From: Paenibacillus sp. HWE-109
GTDB lineage: Bacteria; Bacillota; Bacilli; Paenibacillales; NBRC-103111
Length of the DNA stretch: 64,000 nucleotides
Direction: 5' to 3'
Assembly: GCF_022163125.1 (NCBI RefSeq)
Contig: NZ_CP091881.1
Span: forward strand, 2,170,001-2,234,000
This document shows, piece after piece, positions 8,595 to 17,581 of the stretch (position 1 is the first letter of the stretch; each line of letters opens with the position of its first letter). A program made the position numbers and the translations under genes. The notes beneath the pieces were generated by a model. It saw nothing but the letters and a program-made list of their open reading frames with translations, searched no databases and was not told the origin of the DNA.

Positions 8595-9395
8595 TTAGGA
8601 TGATGCAAAGGAAGGTAAATCATTCTTCACGCGGTAATGATAGTTGAATCTTGCTTGATAGCCAAGCTTTTCGTACAAATGAATCGCTGGTTTATTGCTG
8701 GTGATCACCTGCAAATATTGCTGCACAGCTCCGTGGGCGATACTCCACTTGGTTAATTCATCCATCAGCAGGTAACTGATCCCTCTGCCGCGGAAGTTCT
8801 CATGGACTACGACGTTAACGAAACCAGCCCAATTGCCTTCGACAATGGCTGTTCCTAGCGCGATGATTTGACCATCTTGCTTGAGCTTGACGAACCCTTT
8901 CGAATCAGGCATTCTATCAAATAGACCCCTATAGAAAGTTCTCCGTTCTTCAGGTAACTGCTCTAAGGCAAGGAAAGCATCCAGCCATTCCGTATCCGCG
9001 GTGCCTGAACATGATGTTGAAATACCGTTAGATGTTCTTTGATTTATTCGCTGACTAGTCTGTTCCGCTGCATATTGACTGGAGGCGATCATGAGGAGAC
9101 AAGGGGTATCGAGAACATAGCCTTGACTTGCCAGCAGCTCATCCAAGCCCTCTGGAGATGCACTGCTCACATGAAAAGCAGCAGGCAGCCCTTTGGATTG
9201 ATAGAATTGCTCGATGTGTGCCAACCAGTTATCATTGGAGGGAAAGCCGTTGATAGCCAGCACGCTGTTGGCACGTTTGGTAACGCCGCGAGAAGCTCTC
9301 AGCAGCCAATGCTCCACGAAGGTTGAGGTTTCAGAAGGCCATGTGTTTGCCGCAATGAGATCAATGTGTTGACATAGGGCAGTGTCGCTGTTCAA
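8595..9395 (-). CDS. GNAT family N-acetyltransferase
   Basis: 266 residues. The C-terminal half is a GNAT fold: VVHENFRGRGISYLLMDEL is motif A (R/Q-x-x-G-x-G/A) and YLQVITSNKPAIHLYEKLGYQ is motif B. The N-terminal half is a diverged second lobe. The acceptor substrate is not predictable. The start is TTG (9395 reading left) with AGGAGATGATC upstream; no ATG fits better. It faces a second GNAT gene across a 123-base divergent region and probably leads a two-gene unit with the SDR. Confidence 0.85.
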   Translation of the reverse strand: MNSDTALCQHIDLIAANTWPSETSTFVEHWLLRASRGVTKRANSVLAINGFPSNDNWLAHIEQFYQSKGLPAAFHVSSASPEGLDELLASQGYVLDTPCLLMIASSQYAAEQTSQRINQRTSNGISTSCSGTADTEWLDAFLALEQLPEERRTFYRGLFDRMPDSKGFVKLKQDGQIIALGTAIVEGNWAGFVNVVVHENFRGRGISYLLMDELTKWSIAHGAVQQYLQVITSNKPAIHLYEKLGYQARFNYHYRVKNDLPSFASS

Positions 9396-9473
9396 AAAGG
9401 ATCATCTCCTAGATATGAATACATATAATATTAATAAATATACAATTTTGTGCATAAAAATTCAATGATGCTT

Positions 9474-9489
9474 GTTGGAATTGTCCAAC
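9474..9489. promoter_or_regulatory. Small palindrome in divergent GNAT-GNAT spacer
   Basis: GTTGGAATTGTCCAAC has 6-base arms (GTTGGA/TCCAAC) around ATTG. It sits 30 bases upstream of the rightward acetyltransferase start and could be an operator, but no regulator or convincing promoter was identified next to it. Confidence 0.3.
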
Positions 9490-9518
9490 TCACATTGTAG
9501 AAGCGGGAGATGCTGCAG

Positions 9519-9998
9519 TTGGATATTAGCATAAGAACAGCGCAATTAGATGATTATGAGGCTGTCAATACCATCATTTATGCAGGTCAGGAGGAGCATG
9601 CGGATGCGCTTCCGGATCGTTTTGCCCGTTTGGATCGTGTGGTGGCGATGGGTTGGTATCGCAGTTTTGCAGATCAGCACAATAAAGCGATACTGGTTGC
9701 CGAAACACAGGGCAGGGTTGTTGGTGTTGCTATGCTCGAAATGAAGAAGAGCCCTTCCTATGAAGCTTTGGTGCCCCGAACCTATGCTTATCTCAACGAA
9801 CTAGCTGTTTCACCCGATGCTCAGCGGCAAGGCATTGGCACAGCGCTTTACAAATCTTCGGTTAGCTGGGCTCAAGAACGGGGTGCGTCTACGCTGGAAC
9901 TCAACGTCTGGGAATTCAACGAGCGGGCTATTGCTTTCTATCAATCCCTAGGGATGCTTACTTTGAATCGTACCATGTCTATGAATTTATCACTTTAA
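9519..9998 (+). CDS. GNAT family N-acetyltransferase
   Basis: 159 residues from the chosen TTG start; the ATG at 9510 directly abuts the GGGAG ribosome site (no spacer), whereas TTG 9519 has 9 bases, so I prefer TTG. The protein has the full GNAT signature: LNELAVSPDAQRQGIGTALYKSS (motif A with Q-R-Q-G-I-G) and LNVWEFNERAIAFYQSLGM (motif B). It probably acetylates a small molecule or protein N-terminus; the substrate is unknown. lplA follows after 16 bases. Confidence 0.87.
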   Translation: MDISIRTAQLDDYEAVNTIIYAGQEEHADALPDRFARLDRVVAMGWYRSFADQHNKAILVAETQGRVVGVAMLEMKKSPSYEALVPRTYAYLNELAVSPDAQRQGIGTALYKSSVSWAQERGASTLELNVWEFNERAIAFYQSLGMLTLNRTMSMNLSL

Positions 9999-10014
9999 TA
10001 AAAGGAGCAAGCCG

Positions 10015-11016
10015 ATGTTATTCATTCATAATGAAGGAATTACGGATCCGCGCATTAATCTAGCCATTGAGGAGTACGCCCTGAGACATCTTCCTGCGGA
10101 GGAAAGTTACCTTCTCTTTTATATCAACGAATCCTCCATTATTATTGGCAAAAATCAAAATACATTGGAAGAAATCAATCCTGAGTATGTCAAAGAAAAC
10201 AATCTGCATGTGGTTCGCCGACTATCCGGCGGTGGAGCCGTCTATCATGATTTGGGTAATCTCAATTTCAGCTTCATCACCCAAGATGACGGCAATTCAT
10301 TTCACAATTTCCAAAAGTTTACGGAACCGGTGGTTGCGGCTCTTCACAGCCTTGGGGTAGAAGCGGCTTTAACTGGACGCAATGATATCCAAGTGGGTGA
10401 ACGTAAAATTTCGGGCAACGCCCAATTTGCGACCAAAGGCAGAATGTTCAGCCACGGGACTCTTTTATTCGATTCAGAAATTGAAAATGTGGTATCGGCG
10501 CTGCGCGTCAATGCCGACAAAATTCAGTCGAAAGGGATCAAATCGATTCGCAGCCGAGTCGCTAACATTGTGGAATTGTTGAAAGAGCCGATGCTGATGG
10601 AAGAATTCCGCGCGAAACTGCTTACTTTTATTTTCGGAGTCGATGCTGACAAAGTGCCAACGTATATCTTAACGGAAGAAGATTGGGTACGCATCCATGC
10701 GTTATCTGAAGAGCGTTATCAGAATTGGGATTGGAATTATGGCAAATCTCCACGCAGCACAGTGCAAAATTCCAAACGCTTCGAAGGAGTAGGAACCCTT
10801 GATGTGCGTCTGGATATTGAAGAAGGCCATGTGAAGCAAATTAAAATCTATGGGGACTACTTTGGAGCAGGGGATGTGGCCGAGCTGGAGGGGATCTTGC
10901 AAGGCTGCCGATATGAAGAGTCTGCCATTAGAGAACGATTGGCTGACATAGAACTGCGTCGCTATTTTGGCACGCTGGATCAGGATTCTTTTGTAGCTTT
11001 GCTGCTGATGGCATAG
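10015..11016 (+). CDS. lplA: Lipoate-protein ligase A
   Basis: 333 residues, typical of two-domain LplA. The catalytic domain has IIIGKNQNTLEEIN, the RRLSGGGAVYHDLGNLNFSF lipoate/AMP-binding segment and the lysine-containing GRNDIQVGERKISGNAQ. The C-terminal ~90 residues are the accessory domain (RFEGVGTLDVRLDIEEGHVKQIKIYGDYFG), so both the adenylation and transfer steps should be supported. It salvages free lipoate onto E2/GcvH lipoyl domains. AAAGGAG stands 7 bases before ATG 10015. Confidence 0.95.
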   Translation: MLFIHNEGITDPRINLAIEEYALRHLPAEESYLLFYINESSIIIGKNQNTLEEINPEYVKENNLHVVRRLSGGGAVYHDLGNLNFSFITQDDGNSFHNFQKFTEPVVAALHSLGVEAALTGRNDIQVGERKISGNAQFATKGRMFSHGTLLFDSEIENVVSALRVNADKIQSKGIKSIRSRVANIVELLKEPMLMEEFRAKLLTFIFGVDADKVPTYILTEEDWVRIHALSEERYQNWDWNYGKSPRSTVQNSKRFEGVGTLDVRLDIEEGHVKQIKIYGDYFGAGDVAELEGILQGCRYEESAIRERLADIELRRYFGTLDQDSFVALLLMA

Positions 11017-11042
11017 TTGACTGTGAGGGAGGTATTCAAGCA

Positions 11043-11669
11043 ATGACCAAGCTTTATTTGATTCGTCATGGTGAGACGTTGTGGAATGTAGAGCGGAGAA
11101 TGCAGGGTCATCTGGATTCACCGCTTTCAGCGTTAGGTGAGCAGCAAGCCGCTTGGTTGTCTCAAGCGCTCAGCGACATCGAATTCGATGTCGTATGTGC
11201 AAGCAGCAGCGGACGCACGCGGCAGACAGCAGAGATCATCAAGGGTTCGCGCGACCTGCAAATCCATGTTTCTGACGACTGGAAAGAAATGAATTTAGGG
11301 GCCTGGGAAGGTCGGATATCGGCAGAAATCGAGGAGTTGGAACCAGACAATTTCCATGCATTCTGGCATGCTCCTCAGCTGTACAAGTCTGCGCATGGTG
11401 AATCCTACGAGGATTTGCGAGATCGGGTCATACCTGCGCTGACACAATTGATTAACGAGCACGCAGGAAAAACGATCGCTTTAATTTCTCATACGGTTAC
11501 CCTAAAGATGATGATGGCGTATTTGGAACGTAGAACGCTTGCTGAGCTGTGGAACCCGCCATATTTTCATCCGACTTGTTTAAGTATTGTTGAATTTATT
11601 GATCAAGAACCCAACATTCGACTTCATGGGGATACGTCCCATTATCAAAAAGAGGCGTTTGGGTATTAA
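11043..11669 (+). CDS. Histidine phosphatase family protein (phosphoglycerate mutase-like)
   Basis: 208 residues with the phosphohistidine motif LIRHGETLWN at the N-terminus, the SSSGRTRQTAEII arginine segment, the acid in EMNLGAWEGR and the second histidine in LISHTVTLKMMM. This is the broad-specificity phosphatase branch (PhoE/CobC-like) and not glycolytic mutase, judged by length and the WEGR segment. The substrate is unknown. GGGAGG lies 11 bases upstream of ATG. Confidence 0.88.
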   Translation: MTKLYLIRHGETLWNVERRMQGHLDSPLSALGEQQAAWLSQALSDIEFDVVCASSSGRTRQTAEIIKGSRDLQIHVSDDWKEMNLGAWEGRISAEIEELEPDNFHAFWHAPQLYKSAHGESYEDLRDRVIPALTQLINEHAGKTIALISHTVTLKMMMAYLERRTLAELWNPPYFHPTCLSIVEFIDQEPNIRLHGDTSHYQKEAFGY

Positions 11670-11696
11670 TGACAGGATTTGAAGGAGGACGTTACC

Positions 11697-12002
11697 ATGA
11701 TTCTTGAAGTCGCTATACTACCGGTTATTGCGGGGAAAAATGCCGAGTTTGAAACCGCGTTCCGTCAAGCTTCGTCGATTATTTCGTCGATGAAAGGCTA
11801 TATTTCGCATGAATTGCAAACCTGTATGGAAGACAATAACAAATATTTGCTGCTTGTGAAGTGGGAAACGCTGGAAGATCATACGGTTGGATTTCGAGGT
11901 TCGGCTGAATATCAAGAATGGCGCAAACTGCTGCATCATTTCTATGATCCGTTCCCTGTCGTGGAACATTATACGCCTACCCAAGCCTATATGCCGGAAT
12001 AA
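11697..12002 (+). CDS. Antibiotic biosynthesis monooxygenase (ABM) domain protein
   Basis: 101 residues forming one dimeric alpha/beta-barrel ABM unit: MILEVAILPVIAGKNAEFE, a central SSMKGYISHELQTCMEDNNKYLLLVKWETLEDHTVGFRGS and a C-terminal FYDPFPVVEHY. Family members are small monooxygenases, haem-degrading enzymes or proteins without known activity. A TTG further upstream (11679) falls within the GAAGGAGG ribosome site, so ATG 11697 is the start. It may be co-transcribed with the phosphatase 27 bases upstream. Confidence 0.8.
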   Translation: MILEVAILPVIAGKNAEFETAFRQASSIISSMKGYISHELQTCMEDNNKYLLLVKWETLEDHTVGFRGSAEYQEWRKLLHHFYDPFPVVEHYTPTQAYMPE

Positions 12003-12088
12003 AGGCGATCGCGGTCTAAAATGGATGATACGAGCGTAGGATGGATGGATACGAACCATTAAACCATCCTGTAAACGAGGTGATCCTC

Positions 12089-13066
12089 ATGAGTGGTCGA
12101 AGCTTGCCATCCAGACAGATCAACATCGTCTTGCGGCAGCCTGAGCCTGGCACGCATAAGCGATCGGTCGATGGTGTGGGCGACCCATTGAACGCTTCGC
12201 CGCTGGCTGATTCCGAGCCTCATCTGAACGGAAAAAGGACGCCAATGGAAGGTCCTCTCTCGGATATTTTCAAAGAGCTGGCCCAATTGATTGGTCTCGA
12301 TAATGTCAAAGAGCTCGTTCATGAAATTTATGCGCTGCTCCAAATTGCGCAGTTCCGCGCAGAAGCAGGTTTGATCAGCAACGCCCACGTGTATCATATG
12401 ATATTTAAAGGCAGCCCAGGCACTGGCAAAACGACTGTCGCCAGGTTGATGGGGCGCATGTTCCATGCGATGGGTGTCTTGAGCAAAGGTCACTTTATCG
12501 AAGTGGAACGCGCGGATCTTGTCGGTGAATATATTGGGCATACGGCACTTAAGACACGTGAACTGATGAAAAAAGCGATGGGCGGCATTCTCTTTATCGA
12601 TGAAGCTTATAGCTTGGCACGCGGTGGTGACAAGGATTTTGGGAAAGAATCGATTGATGCGCTGGTCAAAGGTATGGAGGATAAAAAGAATGAATTTATT
12701 CTTATTCTAGCCGGCTATAGCGATGAAATGGATCAATTTCTGGCCACGAATCCCGGGCTGCCTTCGCGGTTTCCGATACAAATTGATTTTGAGGATTATC
12801 CGATTGAACAATTGATTCAGATTACGGAGCTTATGGCCAAAGACCGTGAGTATGTGCTGCTGCCGCAGACCCTTGTGAAGTTGAAACAGCATTTAATCGA
12901 AGAAAAGGCATCGACTTGGCGGGCATTCAGCAATGCGAGATATGTCCGCAATATCCTCGAGAAATCAATGAGGCATCAAGCTGTAAGATTGCTAAGCCAA
13001 TATGTCAATGCGCCTTCCAAGATTGAATTGATGTCCATCCGGCCGGAAGATATGAAATTTAAATGA
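12089..13066 (+). CDS. spoVK: Stage V sporulation protein K (AAA+ ATPase)
   Basis: 325 residues from ATG 12089, which has GAGGTGAT 7 bases upstream; an in-frame ATG at 12041 lacks a ribosome site. The AAA+ core shows Walker A FKGSPGTGKTTVAR, Walker B GGILFIDEAYSL, the ERADLVGEYIGHTA pore-loop region and the sensor segment LAGYSDEMDQFL, followed by a lid with RYVRNILEKSM. The N-terminal ~75 residues are variable. SpoVK is needed for late spore maturation in Bacillus, and its length (322 in B. subtilis) agrees. A terminator directly follows. Confidence 0.9.
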   Translation: MSGRSLPSRQINIVLRQPEPGTHKRSVDGVGDPLNASPLADSEPHLNGKRTPMEGPLSDIFKELAQLIGLDNVKELVHEIYALLQIAQFRAEAGLISNAHVYHMIFKGSPGTGKTTVARLMGRMFHAMGVLSKGHFIEVERADLVGEYIGHTALKTRELMKKAMGGILFIDEAYSLARGGDKDFGKESIDALVKGMEDKKNEFILILAGYSDEMDQFLATNPGLPSRFPIQIDFEDYPIEQLIQITELMAKDREYVLLPQTLVKLKQHLIEEKASTWRAFSNARYVRNILEKSMRHQAVRLLSQYVNAPSKIELMSIRPEDMKFK

Positions 13067-13078
13067 AATTTTCTTCGA

Positions 13079-13120
13079 GCTATTTAACTTATTTTAAGTT
13101 AAATGGCTTTTTTATTTTAT
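13079..13120 (+). terminator. Intrinsic terminator after spoVK
   Basis: A 12-bp stem formed by GCTATTTAACTT (13079-13090) and AAGTTAAATGGC (13096-13107), one G-U pair, followed by TTTTTTATTTTAT. Confidence 0.88.
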
Positions 13121-13127
13121 AAAGTAA

Positions 13128-13155
13128 TTGACAGAAAGGACGATCGGAGTAAAAT
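13128..13155 (+). promoter_or_regulatory. SigA-type promoter of the iron-uptake operon
   Basis: A perfect -35 TTGACA (13128-13133) and -10 TAAAAT (13150-13155) are separated by 16 bases. The start of transcription would fall near 13162, just upstream of the Fur box. Confidence 0.75.
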
Positions 13156-13176
13156 AGACAGAGTGAACTTTCAAGG

Positions 13177-13191
13177 TGATAATGATTATCA
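13177..13191. promoter_or_regulatory. Fur box upstream of efeU
   Basis: TGATAATGATTATCA is an exact 7-1-7 palindrome matching the Bacillus Fur consensus. It lies about 15 bases after the predicted transcription start and 51 before the efeU start, so iron-loaded Fur would block the operon. The match to iron-uptake genes directly downstream makes chance unlikely. Confidence 0.9.
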
Positions 13192-13242
13192 GTATTATCC
13201 AAGGTGAATTCAGGTTGTATACGATAGGGAGTTGTGGGCTAC

Positions 13243-14724
13243 ATGCGTAAAGTTTTTATGGCAAGTTGGATCGCGTTAATGATGTTCATGGCTATCCCAT
13301 TTACAGCGAACGCGGCTGCAGAGAATGATTTGGCCAAAGCAGATGAAGGCATCGTCAGTGCCATACAAGCAGCTGAAAGCGGCAAATTAGAGGAGGCCTC
13401 CAAATTGTTTGACACGTTTCAAATGAATTGGTTGACCTACGAAGAGGGAATCAAAGAACGTTCGTTGGCTGCTTATCAGAAAATCGAACAAGCGATGGGC
13501 GAAGTTTCTTTCCAAACCCTGAAACAGCCTGTTGATGCGGTTAAGTTGGTTGCCGGACTGAAAGATTTGCATAATCTGAATCAAAATTTTATTGATGGAA
13601 AGCTGGATACTTTCGGTAAAGTGGCTAAAAGTGATGGCAATGTTACGGTAGCCAGCTTGCTTACTTTGCTCGAGAGCGCGTCAGATCAGATCAAACAGAA
13701 CGATATTGCCGGTGCTTCGGCAAGCATTCAGACTCTTCGCAATTCTTGGCTGCAAATCGAAGGTATAGTTCTTACACAATCTTCGGCTGTATACACATCA
13801 ATGGAACGGGACATGGTTACGGCTTATGCCCAATTGTCAGCTGAACCTGCACAAGCAAGCGAAGCGGCCACGACGATTGCCCGGATGCATGCCGATCTGG
13901 GGCCATTAGCTGCGAAAACCAGCTATTCAATGCTGGATGCTACAACGATTCTGCTTCGAGAAGGCTTAGAAGCACTGCTAGTCGTTATCGCGCTGCTTGG
14001 ATTCCTAACGAAATCCGGTCATGCGGATAAGAAGAAGTGGATTTGGTTTGGTGTCATTGGAGGCTTGGTGGTCAGTATTGCTTTGGGGATCGTTGTTCAA
14101 CAGCTCTTCTCGGCAACGGCCTTTGGCAATAACAACTTCTTGATCGCGGGCTGTACAGGTATTTTTGCCGCTGTGATGCTGCTTTATATGAGCTATTGGC
14201 TGCATAGCAAATCCAACATTTCCAATTGGCAGCAGTATATCCGGGATCAAAGCGTCAAAGCTCTGGCTACGGGAAGTTTGGCTTCACTGAGTGTGCTTGC
14301 CTTTCTAGCTGTTTTTCGTGAAGGGACAGAAACCGTTCTATTCATGATCGGGATGGCATCCTCGATTAGTTTGAAATCTTTAGTTGGAGGTATCGCGATT
14401 GGCGTTGCTGTTCTGTTGATCGTTTCTATCTTGATTTTGAAAATTGGGTTAAAAATACCGATGCGCCCCTTTTTCCTTGTATCCAGCTTTTTTGTTTTCT
14501 ATCTCTGCTTCAAATTTGCCGGGATGGGTGTGCACGGACTGCAACTGGCAGGTTATTTGCCGGCAACGACAGCTTCTTGGCTTCCTAGCTGGGATTTCGT
14601 TGCCTTGTATCCCACGTTGGAAAGCGCGATTCCGCAGCTAATTCTCTTATTGGCAGCCGTCTTCGCAGTCCTTAGGGATCGTTATAAAACTATTCAAGTT
14701 AGAAATACAGCTCTAAACAAATAA
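13243..14724 (+). CDS. efeU: FTR1/EfeU family iron permease with extracytoplasmic N-terminal domain
   Basis: 493 residues. ATG 13243 is preferred (AGGGAG 11 bases away) over an in-frame GTG at 13234 only 2 bases from that site. A signal-type N-terminus ending near ANAAA precedes a ~200-residue helical extracellular region. After it come seven or so membrane helices with two REXXE motifs, LLREGLEALLV and VFREGTETVLF, that bind Fe3+ in FTR1 permeases. It is the membrane channel of an EfeUOB system that takes up iron oxidised at the surface. It is first in the operon under a Fur box. Confidence 0.93.
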   Translation: MRKVFMASWIALMMFMAIPFTANAAAENDLAKADEGIVSAIQAAESGKLEEASKLFDTFQMNWLTYEEGIKERSLAAYQKIEQAMGEVSFQTLKQPVDAVKLVAGLKDLHNLNQNFIDGKLDTFGKVAKSDGNVTVASLLTLLESASDQIKQNDIAGASASIQTLRNSWLQIEGIVLTQSSAVYTSMERDMVTAYAQLSAEPAQASEAATTIARMHADLGPLAAKTSYSMLDATTILLREGLEALLVVIALLGFLTKSGHADKKKWIWFGVIGGLVVSIALGIVVQQLFSATAFGNNNFLIAGCTGIFAAVMLLYMSYWLHSKSNISNWQQYIRDQSVKALATGSLASLSVLAFLAVFREGTETVLFMIGMASSISLKSLVGGIAIGVAVLLIVSILILKIGLKIPMRPFFLVSSFFVFYLCFKFAGMGVHGLQLAGYLPATTASWLPSWDFVALYPTLESAIPQLILLLAAVFAVLRDRYKTIQVRNTALNK

Positions 14725-14758
14725 ATCCTATAAATAGAAACTCGGAGGGGACTTTTCC

Positions 14759-15925
14759 ATGAACAAACGTCAACAACTTATTATTCTTACAGCAGCTACA
14801 GCATTGGTACTCGCAGGCTGCGGCAAATCAGAAACAACAGAGGTAACTAAGGTTCCTTTCAAAGATGGTTCGGCGGCATTAACGACAAGTCTTGACCAAT
14901 TAAAAACACAATTGGATGCAAGCAAAGTAAAAGATCCTAAAAAGCTATCCTCCCAACTGGAAGATCAATGGGCTAGTTTTGAAGATGAAGTGAAACCAAA
15001 ATTCCCAGAGCTTTATTTTAAAGTGGAAAAATTTCTAACCCCGCTGGAAGCTGGTTTGAAGCAAGACAAGCTGGACTATCCAACCTTGACGGCGCTTAAT
15101 AACAATTTGAAAACAGCCGTTACGGAACTGACAGCTTCCTTCGCTGATAACAAAGGAGCCGTCAATAAAGACGTGATTTCAGCTTCCAAAGAGCTTCAAG
15201 AGGCGGCAAAAGAATACAACAAGTACGTACAAGACCAAGGGAAACAACTGGTTACTCTTCTGGAACAACTTGATGCGGCTGTGAAGAGCGGTGATTTGAA
15301 AAAGGCACAAGAAGCCTATGGACAATCCCGGATGCCCTATGAGAGAATTGAGCCTATCATTGAAACTTTCAGCGAGCTGGACGGAGTCATGGACGCGCGT
15401 GTGGATGATTTCAAGAACGAAAAAGATCCTGCATTTACAGGCTATCACCGCATAGAGTATTTGCTGTTCGTGAAGAAAAATGTGAAAGATGCAGAAACCT
15501 ATTCTGCTCGGTTACTGGAAGACGGCAAGAAAATGCAGCAGGCTATTGCTTCAACAACCATTGAACCAGCAGATTTCATCGCCGGCGTGGGTGAGCTGAT
15601 GGAAGAAGCGCAGTCCAGCAAAATCACAGGTGAAGAAGAGCGTTGGAGCGGTGCGACAGTTCCTGTTATTCGGGCAAATGTTGAAGGTGCCAAAGCCATT
15701 TATGATCTGGTTAAAGGTGAATTGAAGAAGAAAGACGCGGCACTCGATGAGAAGATCAGCAAAAGCTTGAATACGGTTATCGAGACGATGAACACACTTT
15801 CTCCTGTAGGTACAACTTGGAATGATTTCAGTAAAATTGAACAATCCAAACAAGTGGATTTGAAAAATAAATTAGAAGCTCTGGCAGAACCGCTTGTCAA
15901 AATGCCAGGCACTTTAAGTAAATAA
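14759..15925 (+). CDS. efeO: EfeO/EfeM-type M75 (imelysin) iron-binding lipoprotein
   Basis: 388 residues. The signal peptide ends in lipobox LAGC, giving a lipidated Cys-21. The mature protein is helical, with a C-terminal M75/imelysin domain that includes GYHRIEYLLF, matching the GxHxxE iron-binding motif. There is no N-terminal cupredoxin domain, so it resembles EfeM more than full-length E. coli EfeO. It should hand iron to the EfeU permease encoded 34 bases upstream. GGAGGGGAC precedes the ATG. Confidence 0.92.
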   Translation: MNKRQQLIILTAATALVLAGCGKSETTEVTKVPFKDGSAALTTSLDQLKTQLDASKVKDPKKLSSQLEDQWASFEDEVKPKFPELYFKVEKFLTPLEAGLKQDKLDYPTLTALNNNLKTAVTELTASFADNKGAVNKDVISASKELQEAAKEYNKYVQDQGKQLVTLLEQLDAAVKSGDLKKAQEAYGQSRMPYERIEPIIETFSELDGVMDARVDDFKNEKDPAFTGYHRIEYLLFVKKNVKDAETYSARLLEDGKKMQQAIASTTIEPADFIAGVGELMEEAQSSKITGEEERWSGATVPVIRANVEGAKAIYDLVKGELKKKDAALDEKISKSLNTVIETMNTLSPVGTTWNDFSKIEQSKQVDLKNKLEALAEPLVKMPGTLSK

Positions 15926-15953
15926 ATAAAGATTGTGAAGGGGTGTCACGGGT

Positions 15954-17219
15954 ATGGGGGATAAAATGAATCGCCGTGCTTTTTTGGGGATGACGGCAGC
16001 GGGTGCTGCCGGTGTAGTATTAGGAGATTTGCTAGGGAAAACCAAACAAATTCTGCCTGGCGGTTCTCATGTGGCATCAGCGGATGTTGCGAATGAAACC
16101 ATCTCATTCTATGGTGCCCATCAAACCGGAGTTGTAACTCCTGCCCAGAACTTCGCTAATATTGCTGCTTTCGATGTTACAACATCGGACGTGAAAGAAC
16201 TGCAAGAGCTTATGAAACATTGGACGGAAATGGCGGCAACGTTAATGGCTGGCAAGCCATTGGCGGCAGAACCGCAAGATGCCAAGTTTCCTCCTACAGA
16301 TACTGGGGAACAAATCGGCCTAGATACGGGGAAGTTGACCATTACCTTCGCCGTGGGTGCAACGCTGTTTGACAAAGAGGGCGTAGACCGATTCGGTCTG
16401 CGTGCGAAGAAGCCTGCTGGCCTTACTGAAATGCCTATTTTTCACAAAGATACGTTACAAGAGCAATTAACGCACGGGGATATCGTGATTCAGGCTTGTT
16501 CGGATGATCCGATGATTTGCTTCCATGCGATTCGCAACTTAGCCAAAGCGGCACGCGGTGTTGCTCATCTGCGTTGGCAGCAAACCGGACAGCTCGGCGT
16601 GAAATCGCAAGGCACCAAGAGGAATCTGTTTGGTTTCAAAGACGGTACGAATAATCCTGCACTTAATGATGAGAATTTCATGAAAAATAATGTATGGCTG
16701 GAATCAGGTGATGGCGCTGCCTGGTTAGCCGGCGGCACGTACATGGTCGTTCGACGTATTCATATGCGGATTGAGACGTGGGATCAGCAGACCTACTCCG
16801 CTCAAGAGACGATTATAGGCCGTCAGAAGGTATCTGGGGCTCCGCTGGACGGTCATGCGGAAATGGATCAACCGAAATTCAGTGAAGATGATCAAGGGAA
16901 GGTGACAGCCTTGGATTCACACATCAGGCTTTCGAATCCACGAGCTGGTGAAAGTTCAGAGCGTGAACGGATTCTGCGCCGCGGCTACAATTTTATGGAG
17001 AATCTAGACGATGTGGGCCGCATTAATGCAGGACTGTTGTTCGTCTGCTTCAATCGGAATATTCAAACGCAGTTTGAATCCATCCAGAAGCGCTTGACTA
17101 ACCCTAAGCTCCCTGATCAAATGTTAGCCTATACCGATACAACGGGCGGAGGTTATTTCGCTGTTCTGCCTGGCGTAACGGCCAAAGGCTCCTATCTGGG
17201 TCAAGGTTTGTTTGCCTAA
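15954..17219 (+). CDS. efeB: EfeB-type Dyp peroxidase, Tat-exported
   Basis: 421 residues. The N-terminus MNRRAFLGMTAAGAAG is a twin-arginine signal for export of a folded, haem-loaded enzyme. The Dyp core has NLFGFKDGTNNP, whose GxxDG supplies the distal Asp, then WLAGGTYMVVRRIHMRIETW with the haem-region His/Arg residues. EfeB is thought to oxidise Fe2+ for uptake or to act on haem. ATG 15954 has AAGGGGTG 8 bases upstream; a second ATG at 15966 is also possible. Last gene of the Fur-controlled operon, followed by a terminator. Confidence 0.94.
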   Translation: MGDKMNRRAFLGMTAAGAAGVVLGDLLGKTKQILPGGSHVASADVANETISFYGAHQTGVVTPAQNFANIAAFDVTTSDVKELQELMKHWTEMAATLMAGKPLAAEPQDAKFPPTDTGEQIGLDTGKLTITFAVGATLFDKEGVDRFGLRAKKPAGLTEMPIFHKDTLQEQLTHGDIVIQACSDDPMICFHAIRNLAKAARGVAHLRWQQTGQLGVKSQGTKRNLFGFKDGTNNPALNDENFMKNNVWLESGDGAAWLAGGTYMVVRRIHMRIETWDQQTYSAQETIIGRQKVSGAPLDGHAEMDQPKFSEDDQGKVTALDSHIRLSNPRAGESSERERILRRGYNFMENLDDVGRINAGLLFVCFNRNIQTQFESIQKRLTNPKLPDQMLAYTDTTGGGYFAVLPGVTAKGSYLGQGLFA

Positions 17220-17244
17220 CTCGCTTAATTATGAATGGAATGCT

Positions 17245-17286
17245 GAGGCTGCCATCAGGGTAACTACCTTGAGGGAGCCTCTTTTT
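17245..17286 (+). terminator. Intrinsic terminator after efeB
   Basis: GAGGCT (17245-17250) pairs with AGCCTC (17276-17281), with further pairing inside (CC/GG and AGGGTA/TACCTT), followed by TTTTT. Confidence 0.75.
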
Positions 17287-17346
17287 AACATTTATATAAT
17301 CTAAATGTTTTGGAGTGATCGAGGAATTACCCGAGCTACCTCGCGC

Positions 17347-17581
17347 GGAGGGAACTACAGTACGCTATTCCAGCCAAAAGTGTCCTTATCGCGTGCTTAA
17401 GGGAACTGCAGTACGCTATTCCAGCCAAAAGTGTCCTTATCGCGTGCTTAAGGGAACTACGGGGCGCTATTTTGCTGTTTGGCATGAAATTTAGCACTTT
17501 TCGTAGAAATAAGACCCTGTAGTTCCGCTACTGCGCTGACATCCCTGCTTTCTGCCTAAATAGCGGCCTAGAGTTCCCTCC
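17347..17581. repeat. Intergenic repeat element: 51-bp tandem units inside a 23-bp inverted repeat
   Basis: Two adjacent 51-base copies (17350-17400 and 17401-17451) differ at one base (GGGAACTACAG versus GGGAACTGCAG). A third partial copy begins at 17452 with GGGAACTAC and a related CGCTATT. The whole block is bounded by GGAGGGAACT (17347-17356) and its exact inverse AGTTCCCTCC (17572-17581); extending inward the ends match at 19 of 23 positions. No coding capacity is seen. It resembles a MITE- or REP-like element. Confidence 0.8.

Noticed and set aside
11679..11696. TTG start for the ABM protein
   Set aside because: The codon lies inside the GAAGGAGG ribosome site of the ATG at 11697.
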